NCBI GenBank assembly: GCA_030605125.1 | Contig: JAUWBD010000028.1 | Span: forward strand, 1-35,281 | Source: Verrucomicrobiota bacterium | GTDB taxonomy: Bacteria; Verrucomicrobiota; Verrucomicrobiia; Opitutales; Opitutaceae | Direction of reading: 5' to 3' | DNA: 35,281 nt | Shown here: positions 15,618-24,500 of the stretch, piece after piece | Numbering within the stretch: the stretch's first letter is position 1 | Layout: every line of letters begins with the position of its first letter | Notes under the pieces: generated by a model | Databases searched by the model: none | Told to the model about the DNA's origin: nothing | Seen by the model: only the letters and a program-made list of their open reading frames with translations | Made by a program: the position numbers and the translations under genes

Positions 15618-17627
15618 TCAGTCGAGCGGATCGATGCGGCCCATGGGCGCGGCGGCGGAGGAGCCGGAGGCCTTGGCGCGAGCGCGGGAGTCGGGGTTGG
15701 AGAGCTCGCCGCCGACGCGATCGTAGCCGATCCAGGCGAAGAAGGCGTCGCGGGCCTCGCGCTCGGCGGCGCTGAGCACGCGGGAGGGAAGGCGCGAGGC
15801 GAGGGCGTCGAAGGGGCGGCCGGAGACGAGGCGGTAGTCGCCGTTTTCGGGATCGCGGAGGGCGCGCGGGGCGTGGGCGAGATCGCGCTCGGTGACGTCG
15901 GCGGCGGAGCGCCAGGCGGCGAGGTTTTGCGGAGCCTCCTTGCCGTCGCGTCCGGGGATCAGGAAGCGCTCGGCGCCGTCGGCCCCGGGGAAGGCGTAGA
16001 TGTTGCCCTCGCCGATCCAGCGGAAGGGGGCAGAGCGGTCCTCGGGCTTGCGGCGGTCGGAGAAGCGGAGGAGGCGGGGCTGGGCGTCGCCGAGGGCGAG
16101 GACCGTGCGCTCGAGCTGGAGGATGCTGCCCTCGAAGGGGTCCTTGCGGGCGTGGGCGTCGCGCCGGCCGCTGATGCGGGCGTCGGCGAGGATGGCGGGT
16201 TCGGCGTTGCCCCAGGCGCGGCCGGCGTAGTTGTTGTAGAATACGGAGTCCTGGATCAGCGCGTTCTTGACGTGCCAAAGGCGGAGGGTGGTGCCGCCGT
16301 TCATCGAGCCGCCGACGGCGAGCACGCGGCGGGCGCGGAAGGGGCCGACGCCGAGCTCATAGACGAGGCCGCCGGGGGCGTTGTCTATGAGCACGAGGTC
16401 CTCGTTCCAGACGTCGCGGCAGGCGATGTCGTAGTGGAAGCCGGTGGAGACGTTGGCGATGGATTCGTGACCGCGCACCCAGTGGCGCTTCACGTAGTGG
16501 AGCTTCACGCCGCCGGAGAACCAGGCGATCTCGCCGCCGCGCCAGACGCGCCAGCCGTTGAAGCTGGTCTGGTTGCGCTCCCAGAGCATCTCGGAGGCGC
16601 CCCAGCCGGTGATGCCGAGGCCGCCGTTGTAGTTGAAGCGATTGTCGCGGAGGGTCCAGCCGGCGCCGCCGAGGGAGAGGGCGGTGGAGTTGTTCCAGAG
16701 GAAGTCGCAGCGCTCGATGAGGACGTCGCGCGGGCCGAACTCGCCGACGTTGCCGAAGTTGACGGGGCGGGGGCCGGTGAGGGAGTTGGCGGCGCGGGTG
16801 AAGACGAGGTTGCGCAGGACGAGATTTCCGCGGGAGCCGAAGTTGATGAGGTTGCGGCGCACGGAGACCTCGAGGCCTTCGGCGGGGATTTTTTCGCCGG
16901 GGGCGAGGCGGACGTAGAGGCGGCCGTCGTCCTGGTGCTCGGTGACGCCGAACTCGCCGGCGAGGAGAGTGGCGCGGGGATCGAGCGTGCGCTGGTAGGT
17001 CCAGGAAGGCTTGGCGGCGCGCTCGAGGGTGGAGAGGGACTGGCCGATGCCTTTGACCTGATACTCGTCGAGGATGATCTGGCGGAGCGGGCGGTCGCCG
17101 AGGAAGACCATCTCGCTGCGGTGGCCGATGAGGCGGGGCGGGCCCCAGTCGGGCGAGGCGTTGCCGAAGCGGTGGGGCCAGGCGGTGACGAAGAGACCGT
17201 CGCCGAGGTCTTGCCAGGCGGAGGCGGGGAAGAGGTCGGCGCCGGTGATGACCACGCGGCCGTGGGCCTCGCCCTCGACGACGAGGAGGGTGTCGCGCGC
17301 GGTGCCCTCGGCGAGGCCGAGGTCGGTGGCGGTCTCGCGGTAGAGGCCGGCCTTGAGGAGGAGGCGGGTGGGTGTGCCCTCGGCGAGGTGCTCGCGGGCG
17401 CGGGCGAAGCCCTCGGCGAGGGTGCGGGCGACGCCGGAATCGGCGGGCGCGGAGGGATCCACGATCACCTCCGCGCGGACCGCGGACTCGTCGATCCGGG
17501 CGCCGGTGATGTCGGGCTCGCCCCAGGTGATGGGCGCGGGCGGCGGCTCGGCGGAGCGCAGCGCGGACGGGGCGAAGGCGAGTAGTGCCAGCGTGGATAC
17601 GAAGGAGGGGAGCAGGTGCAGACGCAT
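15618..17627 (-). CDS. Secreted right-handed beta-helix protein, putative glycoside hydrolase (GH141-like)
   Basis: A 669-residue protein with signal peptide LLPSFVSTLALLAFAPSALRSA. An N-terminal region (about 50-130) of the LAEGFARAREHLAEGTPTRLLLKAGLYRET type, with VVEGEAHGRVVITGAD, is the entry of a parallel beta-helix. The helix continues with repeating short strands (LVLRNLVF, VLIERCDFLWNNST, TLRDNRFNYNGGLGI, MLWERNQTSFNG) to about residue 480. This architecture matches GH141-type enzymes, known as alpha-L-fucosidase or xylanase, but pectate-lyase-like relatives cannot be excluded. The last 60 residues are charged and may be disordered. The most symmetric operator copy lies 108-125 bases upstream of its ATG, and the LacI gene lies beyond that. 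It should act in the periplasm or outside the cell. Confidence 0.72.
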   Translation of the reverse strand: MRLHLLPSFVSTLALLAFAPSALRSAEPPPAPITWGEPDITGARIDESAVRAEVIVDPSAPADSGVARTLAEGFARAREHLAEGTPTRLLLKAGLYRETATDLGLAEGTARDTLLVVEGEAHGRVVITGADLFPASAWQDLGDGLFVTAWPHRFGNASPDWGPPRLIGHRSEMVFLGDRPLRQIILDEYQVKGIGQSLSTLERAAKPSWTYQRTLDPRATLLAGEFGVTEHQDDGRLYVRLAPGEKIPAEGLEVSVRRNLINFGSRGNLVLRNLVFTRAANSLTGPRPVNFGNVGEFGPRDVLIERCDFLWNNSTALSLGGAGWTLRDNRFNYNGGLGITGWGASEMLWERNQTSFNGWRVWRGGEIAWFSGGVKLHYVKRHWVRGHESIANVSTGFHYDIACRDVWNEDLVLIDNAPGGLVYELGVGPFRARRVLAVGGSMNGGTTLRLWHVKNALIQDSVFYNNYAGRAWGNAEPAILADARISGRRDAHARKDPFEGSILQLERTVLALGDAQPRLLRFSDRRKPEDRSAPFRWIGEGNIYAFPGADGAERFLIPGRDGKEAPQNLAAWRSAADVTERDLAHAPRALRDPENGDYRLVSGRPFDALASRLPSRVLSAAEREARDAFFAWIGYDRVGGELSNPDSRARAKASGSSAAAPMGRIDPLD

Positions 17628-17734
17628 GGGGAGGGAAGGGGGGGCGGGGCGCGGTCGCGGGGGTGGGGCGATCTGGGCGCGGCGGGGGCGGGCGAGATAA
17701 GGGGTAGGGAGGGAGAAGAGCGGGGCAATAACAA

Positions 17735-17752
17735 AAGTGAACTATGTCACTT
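17735..17752 (-). promoter_or_regulatory. 18-bp AAGTGA operator, most symmetric copy
   Basis: AAGTGAACTATGTCACTT: six-base arms AAGTGA and TCACTT pair perfectly, with TA at the centre. It lies 108 bases before the beta-helix gene and 112 bases past the LacI stop. GGCAA six bases to its left is shared with other copies. Confidence 0.75.
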
Positions 17753-17821
17753 GTAGGCGGTGAGGCTGGGGTTGTTGCTCGCGATGATCGTGGGGGGGGC
17801 GTGCTTATCGAACGCGGGCGC

Positions 17822-17841
17822 GGACGCCGGGGACGGCGTCC
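17822..17841 (-). repeat. GGACGCC/GGCGTCC hairpin behind the LacI gene
   Basis: Seven-base arms around GGGGAC, 23 bases past the LacI stop at 17864. Possibly a REP-type element and a terminator of the LacI message; no T-run follows. Confidence 0.45.
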
Positions 17842-17863
17842 CTCCAAGCCAAGGGATGCGCGG

Positions 17864-18898
17864 TCAGCGCGGGGCGAGGGCGCAGGAGGCGCGGGGGATG
17901 AGCTTGGTCTCGAGGCGGAAGGTGCCGCGGAGCAGCTTCGGGGTCTTGCGCTTGGCCTCGGCGGCGCGGATGAGGGCCTCGCCGGCGAGCCGACCCATCT
18001 CGTGAAAGGGCTGCTCGATGGTGGTAAGCGAGGGATCGCCAAATTGGGAGAGGAAGTAGTTGGAGTAGCCGATGACCGATAGATCCTGCGGCACGCGGAG
18101 GCCGAGGGCGCGGGCCTGGCGGACGAGGGCCATCGCGAAGGCGTCGGAGGAGCAGACAACGCCGGTGGGGCGCTCGGGCAGGGCGAGGAGCTGGCGCGCG
18201 GCGTCGTCGCTCTCGGCGGCGCTGGTCCACTCGGCGTGGACGATGCCGGCCGAGGCGAGGGTGGGTTTGCGGGCCTTGAGTTCGGAGAGGAAGGCCTTTT
18301 CGCGCCAGATCGAGGCGTTGTGCGTGGCGGGGCCGTTGAAGAGGGCGAGCTTTTGGTGGCCGAGGGAGCGGAGGTGCTCGACGGCGAGGCGGATGCCCTG
18401 CTCGTCGTCGGACATGTAGTTGAGGCACCAGTCCTCGGAGCGAGCGTTGTCGAGAATGGCGACGGGGAGCTGGCGGCCGTCGATCTGCTCGCGAAGGACG
18501 GGGAGGGTGGAGACGTCGGGGTTGAGCAGGATCATGCCCGAGACGCGCCACTTGAGGCAGCCGGCGACGGCCTCGGGGGTGATGCGCTTGTAGGGCACGT
18601 GGACCATCTTGACGAGGTAGCCGGCGGCGTGGGCGGCCTCGAGGACGCCGGAGAGGATGCGGAACTTGATCTCGAAGTCGTAATCGTCGGTGAGGATCGC
18701 GAGCATGCGGGAACGGCCGGCGATCATGGAGCGGGCGAGCTCGTTGACGTGGTAGCCGAGGGAGGCGGCGGCCTCGAGGACGCGCTGGCGCGTCTCTTCG
18801 CCGATGGAGCCGTCGTCGCGCTGGTTGTTGTTCAGCACGTAGGAGACGGTGGTGCGGGACACGCCGGCCTTGCGGGCGATCTCGATCATCGAAGGCAT
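17864..18898 (-). CDS. LacI-family regulator, best candidate for the AAGTGA operator
   Basis: A 344-residue protein from ATG 18898; an upstream ATG at 18949 would add 17 residues without a domain. The helix-turn-helix is at residues 4-24 (MIEIARKAGVSRTTVSYVLNN), followed by the hinge YHVNELARSM, in which Met replaces the usual Leu, and a sugar-binding-type effector domain with motifs ILTDDYD, GMILLNPDV, LPVAILDN, DDEQGIRLAVEHLRSLGH and VVCSSDAFAMALV. It is the most classical LacI protein of the three here. It lies between the GPH symporter and the beta-helix gene, next to the best-conserved operator copy. Together these point to control of the xylan genes, lifted by an oligosaccharide; this is an inference. 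Which ligand it binds cannot be read from the sequence. Confidence 0.92.
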   Translation of the reverse strand: MPSMIEIARKAGVSRTTVSYVLNNNQRDDGSIGEETRQRVLEAAASLGYHVNELARSMIAGRSRMLAILTDDYDFEIKFRILSGVLEAAHAAGYLVKMVHVPYKRITPEAVAGCLKWRVSGMILLNPDVSTLPVLREQIDGRQLPVAILDNARSEDWCLNYMSDDEQGIRLAVEHLRSLGHQKLALFNGPATHNASIWREKAFLSELKARKPTLASAGIVHAEWTSAAESDDAARQLLALPERPTGVVCSSDAFAMALVRQARALGLRVPQDLSVIGYSNYFLSQFGDPSLTTIEQPFHEMGRLAGEALIRAAEAKRKTPKLLRGTFRLETKLIPRASCALAPR

Positions 18899-18963
18899 GA
18901 CGGAACGATTCCGCGCGGGCGGGGCTTGGCAATGGAGCATTTCGGTCATGGTTGGAGGAAGAA

Positions 18964-18994
18964 TTTTAACGCAGAGACACAGAGACGCGGAGGA
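18964..18994. repeat. TTAACGCAGAGACACAGAGACGC-type dispersed repeat
   Basis: TTTTAACGCAGAGACACAGA followed by GACGCGGAGGAG, made of CAGAGA/CGCAGAG units, in the gap between the symporter and LacI genes. Repeats of this composition are scattered through related genomes. Edges are approximate. Confidence 0.4.
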
Positions 18995-19045
18995 GAAGGC
19001 AGGGGCTCGGCGAGGGGGAAGGGAGCAAGCGCGAGTGCCTTGGGC

Positions 19046-20554
19046 TCAGAGTTTGCCGCGGCGGGATTCGAGTTCGGCGCGGATGGCCATCATGCGCGCG
19101 GGGGTGAGGGGGAAGCGCCAGAGGAGGAAGAGCGAGAGGCCGAGCAGGCTGGCGGGGAGCAGGGTGTAGCAAACGCGCATGGCGAGGAGGGCGGAGGCGG
19201 CCTGCGCCTCGCCTTTGGCGACCTCGAAGCCGCACCAGACGGCGAGCGGGCCGCCGAGGGCGAGGCCGACGGAGAGGGCGGCCTTGACGAACCAGGAGTA
19301 GGCGGAGGCGAAGGCGCCCTCGCGGCGCTCGCGCGTGCGCAGCTCGTCGTCGTCCACGATGTCGGCGTTGAGCGGGGGGATGAGTTGCCAGATCGCGGTG
19401 GCGGCGAGGCCGAGGAAGGCGCTGTTGACGACGGAGACCCAGGGGTAGGTGGGATTGTAGGTCCACCACTTGGTGCCCATCGCGAGCATGACGGTGGCGA
19501 CGGCGCCGAAGAGGACGCGGATCTTGCCGAAGTGCCGCGAGAGGGCCTGGCAGGTCGGGATCGCGATGAAGCCGACGATCATCATCAACGTGGCCTCGGT
19601 GCCGACGAGCTTGGCGGCGAGCACCTGGTCGCCCTGCGCGACGTGGTAGAGGCGGACGTAGAAGCCGAGGCCGATGGAGACGTTGGTGCCGCCGACGAAG
19701 AGGATGGTGAAACCGGCGAGGATGAGGAAGGGGCGGCTGGTGAAGGTCCAGCGAAGGCTGTCGCGCAGGCGGATCTTCGCCTGGCGCGAGGCGGCCTTGT
19801 AGAAACGCTCCTTGACCACGAAGCCCGGCAGCGAACCGACGAGGATGACGAGCAGGCCCATCAAGGATGCGAGCGCGATGGCGCCGCGCAGCGTGTCGGG
19901 TTTGCCCGTTTCGGGATCGCGGAAGAAGGGGAGCTGGGTGAGGAACCACGCCCAACCGACGACGAAGCCGGCGCATTTTTGGAAGAACGCGCGGTAGGAG
20001 CTGACGCTCGTGCGCTCGTGGTAGTCGGGCGTGAGTTCGAGCAGCAGGCTCTGGTAGGGCATCGCCCAGATGGTGAAGAAGAGGTAGAGGATGAGGCCGC
20101 TGCCGAGGAGCCAAGCGAACTTGGCCTGATCGCCCCAGGTCGCGGGGGCCATCCACATCATGGGAAACCAGAGGCCGGCGAGGAGGGCGCCGGCGACGAG
20201 GTAGGGGCGGCGGCGGCCCCAGCGCGTGCGGGTGTTGTCGGAGATCCAGCCCATGAGCGGGTCGAGGATCGCGTCCCAGAGGCGGAAGAGAAAGGTGGCG
20301 AGGCTGACGAAGTGCGGGGAGAGCCCGAGCCCGACGACATAGACGGGCATCATGAGCTGGTTGGGCAGCGAGGACGTCCAGGTGTCCACCGCGCCGGCCG
20401 CGCCGTAGGCGAGCTTGCTGCGCACGGGGACCTTGTCCTCGGGCGCGGTGGGCGGCGGGATCGCGCCGGCGGTGCCGGCGGGCGATGCGAGCGCGGCGCT
20501 CGGCGAGGCGCTCGCGGCGGGAGATGACGACGGAGATGGGGCGGGGGAGGACAC
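19046..20554 (-). CDS. GPH-family sugar:cation symporter (MelB-like)
   Basis: A 502-residue inner membrane protein with about twelve hydrophobic segments after a 40-residue Pro/Ala/Ser-rich cytoplasmic tail. The segment RLWDAILDPLMGWISDNTRT then RWGRRRPYL (residues 91-119) matches MelB, with D94 and D98 at the positions of the cation-binding aspartates. This supports sodium- or proton-coupled uptake of glycosides. The start is uncertain: the GTG at 20554 gives an N terminus like that of the second symporter (MSxPAP); the next ATG is inside a membrane segment. The start is only about 12 bases past the T-run of the upstream terminator, so expression may depend on readthrough or on a promoter inside it. 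The LacI gene follows after 147 bases. It probably imports xylo-oligosaccharides. Confidence 0.88.
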   Translation of the reverse strand: MSSPAPSPSSSPAASASPSAALASPAGTAGAIPPPTAPEDKVPVRSKLAYGAAGAVDTWTSSLPNQLMMPVYVVGLGLSPHFVSLATFLFRLWDAILDPLMGWISDNTRTRWGRRRPYLVAGALLAGLWFPMMWMAPATWGDQAKFAWLLGSGLILYLFFTIWAMPYQSLLLELTPDYHERTSVSSYRAFFQKCAGFVVGWAWFLTQLPFFRDPETGKPDTLRGAIALASLMGLLVILVGSLPGFVVKERFYKAASRQAKIRLRDSLRWTFTSRPFLILAGFTILFVGGTNVSIGLGFYVRLYHVAQGDQVLAAKLVGTEATLMMIVGFIAIPTCQALSRHFGKIRVLFGAVATVMLAMGTKWWTYNPTYPWVSVVNSAFLGLAATAIWQLIPPLNADIVDDDELRTRERREGAFASAYSWFVKAALSVGLALGGPLAVWCGFEVAKGEAQAASALLAMRVCYTLLPASLLGLSLFLLWRFPLTPARMMAIRAELESRRGKL

Positions 20555-20566
20555 GGTCGGCGGCCG

Positions 20567-20597
20567 AAAAAAAGGCCGCACCCTCTCGAGTGCGGCC
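20567..20597 (-). terminator. Rho-independent terminator of the PEP-CTERM gene
   Basis: On the minus strand: GGCCGCAC, eight-base loop, GTGCGGCC, then seven T. It lies 29 bases past the stop at 20627 and ends just before the symporter start. Confidence 0.9.
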
Positions 20598-20626
20598 GAC
20601 AGGGGATGTGAGGTGGCGGGAGCGGA

Positions 20627-21430
20627 TCAGCGGCGACGGCGGCGCGTCGCGGCGAGGCCGAGACCGGTCAGCCCGGCGAGGGCGGCGAAGGCGGAGGGCT
20701 CGGGGATGGCGGTCGCTTGGAGTTCGAACGTGTCGAAGCGGGTGATGACCGCGGAGCCGAGGGTGACATAGATGCCAAAGGCCTCGACCGTGCCGGTGGT
20801 GGGGAGGGTGGTGGTGCCGGAAACCGAGAACGGGGAGCCAATCGTGGCGGTCAACGTGTGCCAACTGGCGGTGGCGAGATTGAAGGTCGTCTTGGTGGCG
20901 GTGGTGTCGAAGTCGGCGGCGGTGCCGGCGGTCGTGAAGTTGTTCGACGCCTGCGTGACATACCAGACGCCGTCGATCTTGATTGCGACGTTTTGCGAGT
21001 TGGGCGCAGCGGAGCCTGTATTGCGGTTCGAATACCAGGAGGCCGAGTTCAGCTCATACTGCGAGAGATTGAACGAGTATTCGTTGGTGTAGAGCAGCGT
21101 GTTGGTCGTGTTCTGGTTGAAGACGAAGCCGTAGATCATGCTCTCGGAGACGCCCGCGTTGACGTTGTCTAGGTTCTGGGGAGCGCCATCGACGTTGGTC
21201 TTGGTCGCGTTGCCGGTGACGGTGCCGTTGGCGCCGGCCGAGAAATCGGCGACATTGCCCGCCGCCGTGGCGGAGCCGAGGCGAGCCCAGCCGTAATTCG
21301 CAATATCGACTCCGAAGTTGGCGTTGTTGCCGAAGGTCTCGCGGTAGATGGTGGTTTGCGCGGACGCGACGCTGGCGAAGGACGAAACGGCGAGGGCGCC
21401 GGCGAGGAGGGTGAGGTTTGGGGTCTTCAT
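20627..21430 (-). CDS. PEP-CTERM sorted secreted protein
   Basis: A 267-residue protein. Signal peptide MKTPNLTLLAGALAVSSFASVASA. The mature part is Asn/Thr/Ser-rich and beta-rich, beginning TTIYRETFGNN, as in secreted jelly-roll proteins. The C terminus IPEPSAFAALAGLTGLGLAA followed by TRRRRRR is a complete PEP-CTERM signal: PEP motif, hydrophobic segment and Arg cluster. In this system an exosortase processes the protein during export to the surface or extracellular matrix; no exosortase is in the window. It is divergent from the giant beta-helix gene, with operator copies near both starts, and has its own strong terminator. A role in binding substrate or in the matrix around the enzymes is an inference. 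Confidence 0.9.
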   Translation of the reverse strand: MKTPNLTLLAGALAVSSFASVASAQTTIYRETFGNNANFGVDIANYGWARLGSATAAGNVADFSAGANGTVTGNATKTNVDGAPQNLDNVNAGVSESMIYGFVFNQNTTNTLLYTNEYSFNLSQYELNSASWYSNRNTGSAAPNSQNVAIKIDGVWYVTQASNNFTTAGTAADFDTTATKTTFNLATASWHTLTATIGSPFSVSGTTTLPTTGTVEAFGIYVTLGSAVITRFDTFELQATAIPEPSAFAALAGLTGLGLAATRRRRR

Positions 21431-21488
21431 GGTGTTGTTGAACGACGGACCGCAGCTAAAGGCCGGGCGGCAGACGCGGTCAATTTAA

Positions 21489-21506
21489 AAGTGACATAGG
21501 AAACTA
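21489..21506 (-). promoter_or_regulatory. 18-bp AAGTGA operator between divergent secreted-protein genes
   Basis: AAGTGACATAGGAAACTA, 58 bases upstream of the PEP-CTERM ATG and 70 bases upstream of the divergent beta-helix ATG. On the minus strand it is followed by TTTAAATTGACC, which could supply the -10 region. Confidence 0.7.
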
Positions 21507-21576
21507 AAATCTCCACGTGTCTTGCCGATGCGACCGAAGAGGACGCGCTGCTTATAGGTAAATCCACCCCTGAAAA

Positions 21577-24500
21577 ATGATAACCTACTTCACTACCCCG
21601 CGAAAAATCTGGTTCCTAGTGCTGTGTCTGGCCGCCTGCCTGTTCCTGCCCGCGGTGCACGCCGCCAACACCGTGCTGCTGGACGACCAGTTCACCGACG
21701 ACGACCGTAACAACCAAAGCCTTCCGGCGAGCGCGCGCTGGTTTTATGTCGGCGAGGCCGAGGCCGCGCGGCGGCTCGCCATCCCCGGCGGCGGCAGCCC
21801 GGAGCTACGGATGGAGGCCGACGGCGACTACGCGCAGATCTTCGGCTACTTCACCGCGAGCGGGTCGCCGCGCACGCTGGCGGTGGGAGACAGCCTGAAG
21901 CTCACCCTGCGTCTGCGCTTGAGCCGGCTCTACAACCAGTCGGCCGGCATTCGCTTCGGATTGTTCAACGCGAACGGCGTGCGGGCGACCGCCGACAGCT
22001 CGGACAACGTCTATGGCAACACCTACGTCGGCTATCGCGGCTACTTCGTCGGCTTCAATCCCGGCGCCTCCTCCACCTTCGAGATTCGCCGCCGCTTCGA
22101 GAGCACCGGGCATTCGCCGCTGCTCTCGGGTGGAAGCACGGTCGCGGCGAGCGCGAGCGGCGTGAACGTCGGCCTCGCCGCCAACACTCTTTTCATCGCC
22201 GAGCTCACGTTCACCCGCACCGCGGCCGACACGATGACCATCGTGACGCGCGTGAACGGCGTTGAACTCTCCGCCACCGACACCGCCATCGTGGCCACCG
22301 CCTTTGACACCATCGGCCTGATCCACGGCAACGGCATGCCGGTGGGCGAAGATATCCGCATCGAATCGGCGCTGATCGACTACACGCCGTCGGGCGGCGC
22401 GGCTCAGCAGATCGTCAACGAGAGCTTCATCGACCGCGAGCGGGTGACGCTCTCTCCGCCGGCCTCCCTCGCCTGGTTCTACCGCGGCACGACCACGACG
22501 GCGCGTCTGCCGGGCCGACTCACCATCCTCGAGCCGGGCTACGCCGCCCCCGCGGGCAATAAGGACGTGATCCTGCAATCCGAGGCGCAGCCGAGCGCCG
22601 CCCTGGCCTACTTCACCACGGCGGGTTCGCCGGTTTCGCTCGCCGTCGGCGAGGCGATGGTGCTGCGCGCGTCGCTGCGTTTCGACGGCGCGCGTCGCGC
22701 GCCGATCCGGCTGGCCTTGCTCAATTCCGGCGGCAGCCGCCCGTCCGCCGATCAAGAGATCGCGACCGGCGTGCCGGCCGCGGGACTTTTTTCCGGATAC
22801 CGTGGGCATGGGTTGGTGTTCGATCCCTCCGGCTCCGGCACGCTCCGCGCCGAGGCGCGCACCGGCAACGCCACGCTGCCGGCGGCCGACGCGGCCTTCG
22901 CCTCCCTCGGCCAGACGACCGGAACGGCGCCGCTGCATGGCGGCAGCGCCTGGACCACGGTGAGCCTGCGCGTCGTGCGCGTATCGACCGGTTCGATACG
23001 GATCGAGGGCGTCGGTGCCGACGCCAACGTGATCGCGGTGGACGCCGCGGCGGCGACGACGAGCTTTGACACCGTGCTCATCTCGACCGCGGGCGCGGCC
23101 GGCGCGTCCGTCGTGCTGCGCATCGACGACGTGCTCGTGGCACGGAGCACGCCGGATGGCAACGCGTCCGGCCCCGGCACGATCTTGAGCGAAAACTTCA
23201 ACACCGGCTCCCCCTGGCCGGCGCGCGCGGCGGTGGCGGGCGGCGCGGCGGCGGGGCGGGTGCAGGCGCTGCTCGGCGAATTTGGAACCTTTGACACGCT
23301 TGGCACCCTGGTGCCGGGCGCCGCGCTGCGTCTGGCGGTGGACGCTCCTTCCGGCGCGGCGTGGAGCGCGGCGCTCGACTCGGGGCCGCTGACGGTGAGC
23401 AATTCGCTCGCCGACCTCGCGCGCATCACCCTCGCCTTTGATCTGCGCGTCAGCCGGCCGCGGCCGGTGCGGGTCAAGCTGACCTCGCTCGTCGATGGCG
23501 CCGCGCTCGAGCGCGTGGTGTATCCGGCGGCGGCGGATTTTCACCAACGCTTCGCCTTCGAGCTTTCAGACATGGTCGCGGCGGGCGGTGTTTTCCATCC
23601 GGTGAATTCGCTGAGCGGCCAGGTGCGGCTCGCTTTCGAGATCGTGGGCGGGCCCGACGAGGTGCTCGGCTGGCCGGGCGGGGAGCACACGCTCGACGTG
23701 GACAACGTCCACCTCGCGCGGCCGCGCTTCTACGTGAGCCCGAGCGGTGTCGATACGGCCTCGGGTGGCGGCGAGAGCAACCCCTTCGCGTCGATTCAAT
23801 ACGCCGCCGACCGCACCAATCCCGGCGACATCGTGCTGATCCGGCAGGGCGCGGGCGCGGCTCCGCACTACATCGTGTCGAGCGATCCGAACAGCGTCGG
23901 CGTGACCTTGGGGCGCGCCGGGGTGCCATCGGGCTGGGTGACGTTCAAGAACTACCCCGGCGAGCGACCGGTGATCCGCAACGGCGGCTGGGGCATCTTC
24001 CGCGTCGGGCGCGGCACGGGGCCGAGCAACCGCAATCGCCAAAACGAGGCGGCCTATCTCGAGCTGCGCGGGCTGGAGCTGCGCGGCGTGGCCTCGATCA
24101 TTCCCGAGGAGCAACGCGGCACCTTCTCGGGCCCGTCCAATACGAACGGCATCGCGGTCGAGGGACGCCACTCGGCGATCCGGCCGCACCACCTGCGCTT
24201 CGCCGACCTCACGGTCACGGACGCGGGCGGCGCCGGCATCATCACGACGCAGGCCGACTACGTCGCGGTGGAGGGCTGCTGGTTGGAGGACAACAGCACG
24301 ACAAACATCTACGGCATGTCCGGCCTCTCGATCTATGGCGGCTGGGACTACGCGGGCCCGCCCAACACCTACCGCAAGCTCGTTGCCGGCGTGCGCGCGA
24401 CCAACAACCGCAGCGTGTATCCGTGGGCGGATGTCGGCCGGCTCTCCGACGGCAACGGCATCATCATCGACTGCAACCTGAACACGCAGTTCAACTCCGT

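Noticed and set aside
15489-17585. 698-codon plus-strand open frame opposite the beta-helix gene
   Set aside because: Shadow frame with repetitive Gly/Ala/Glu composition; the minus strand has a signal peptide and a clear beta-helix pattern.
18899-18949. Longer LacI start at 18949
   Set aside because: The extra 17 residues add no domain; LacI proteins normally start a few residues before the helix-turn-helix.
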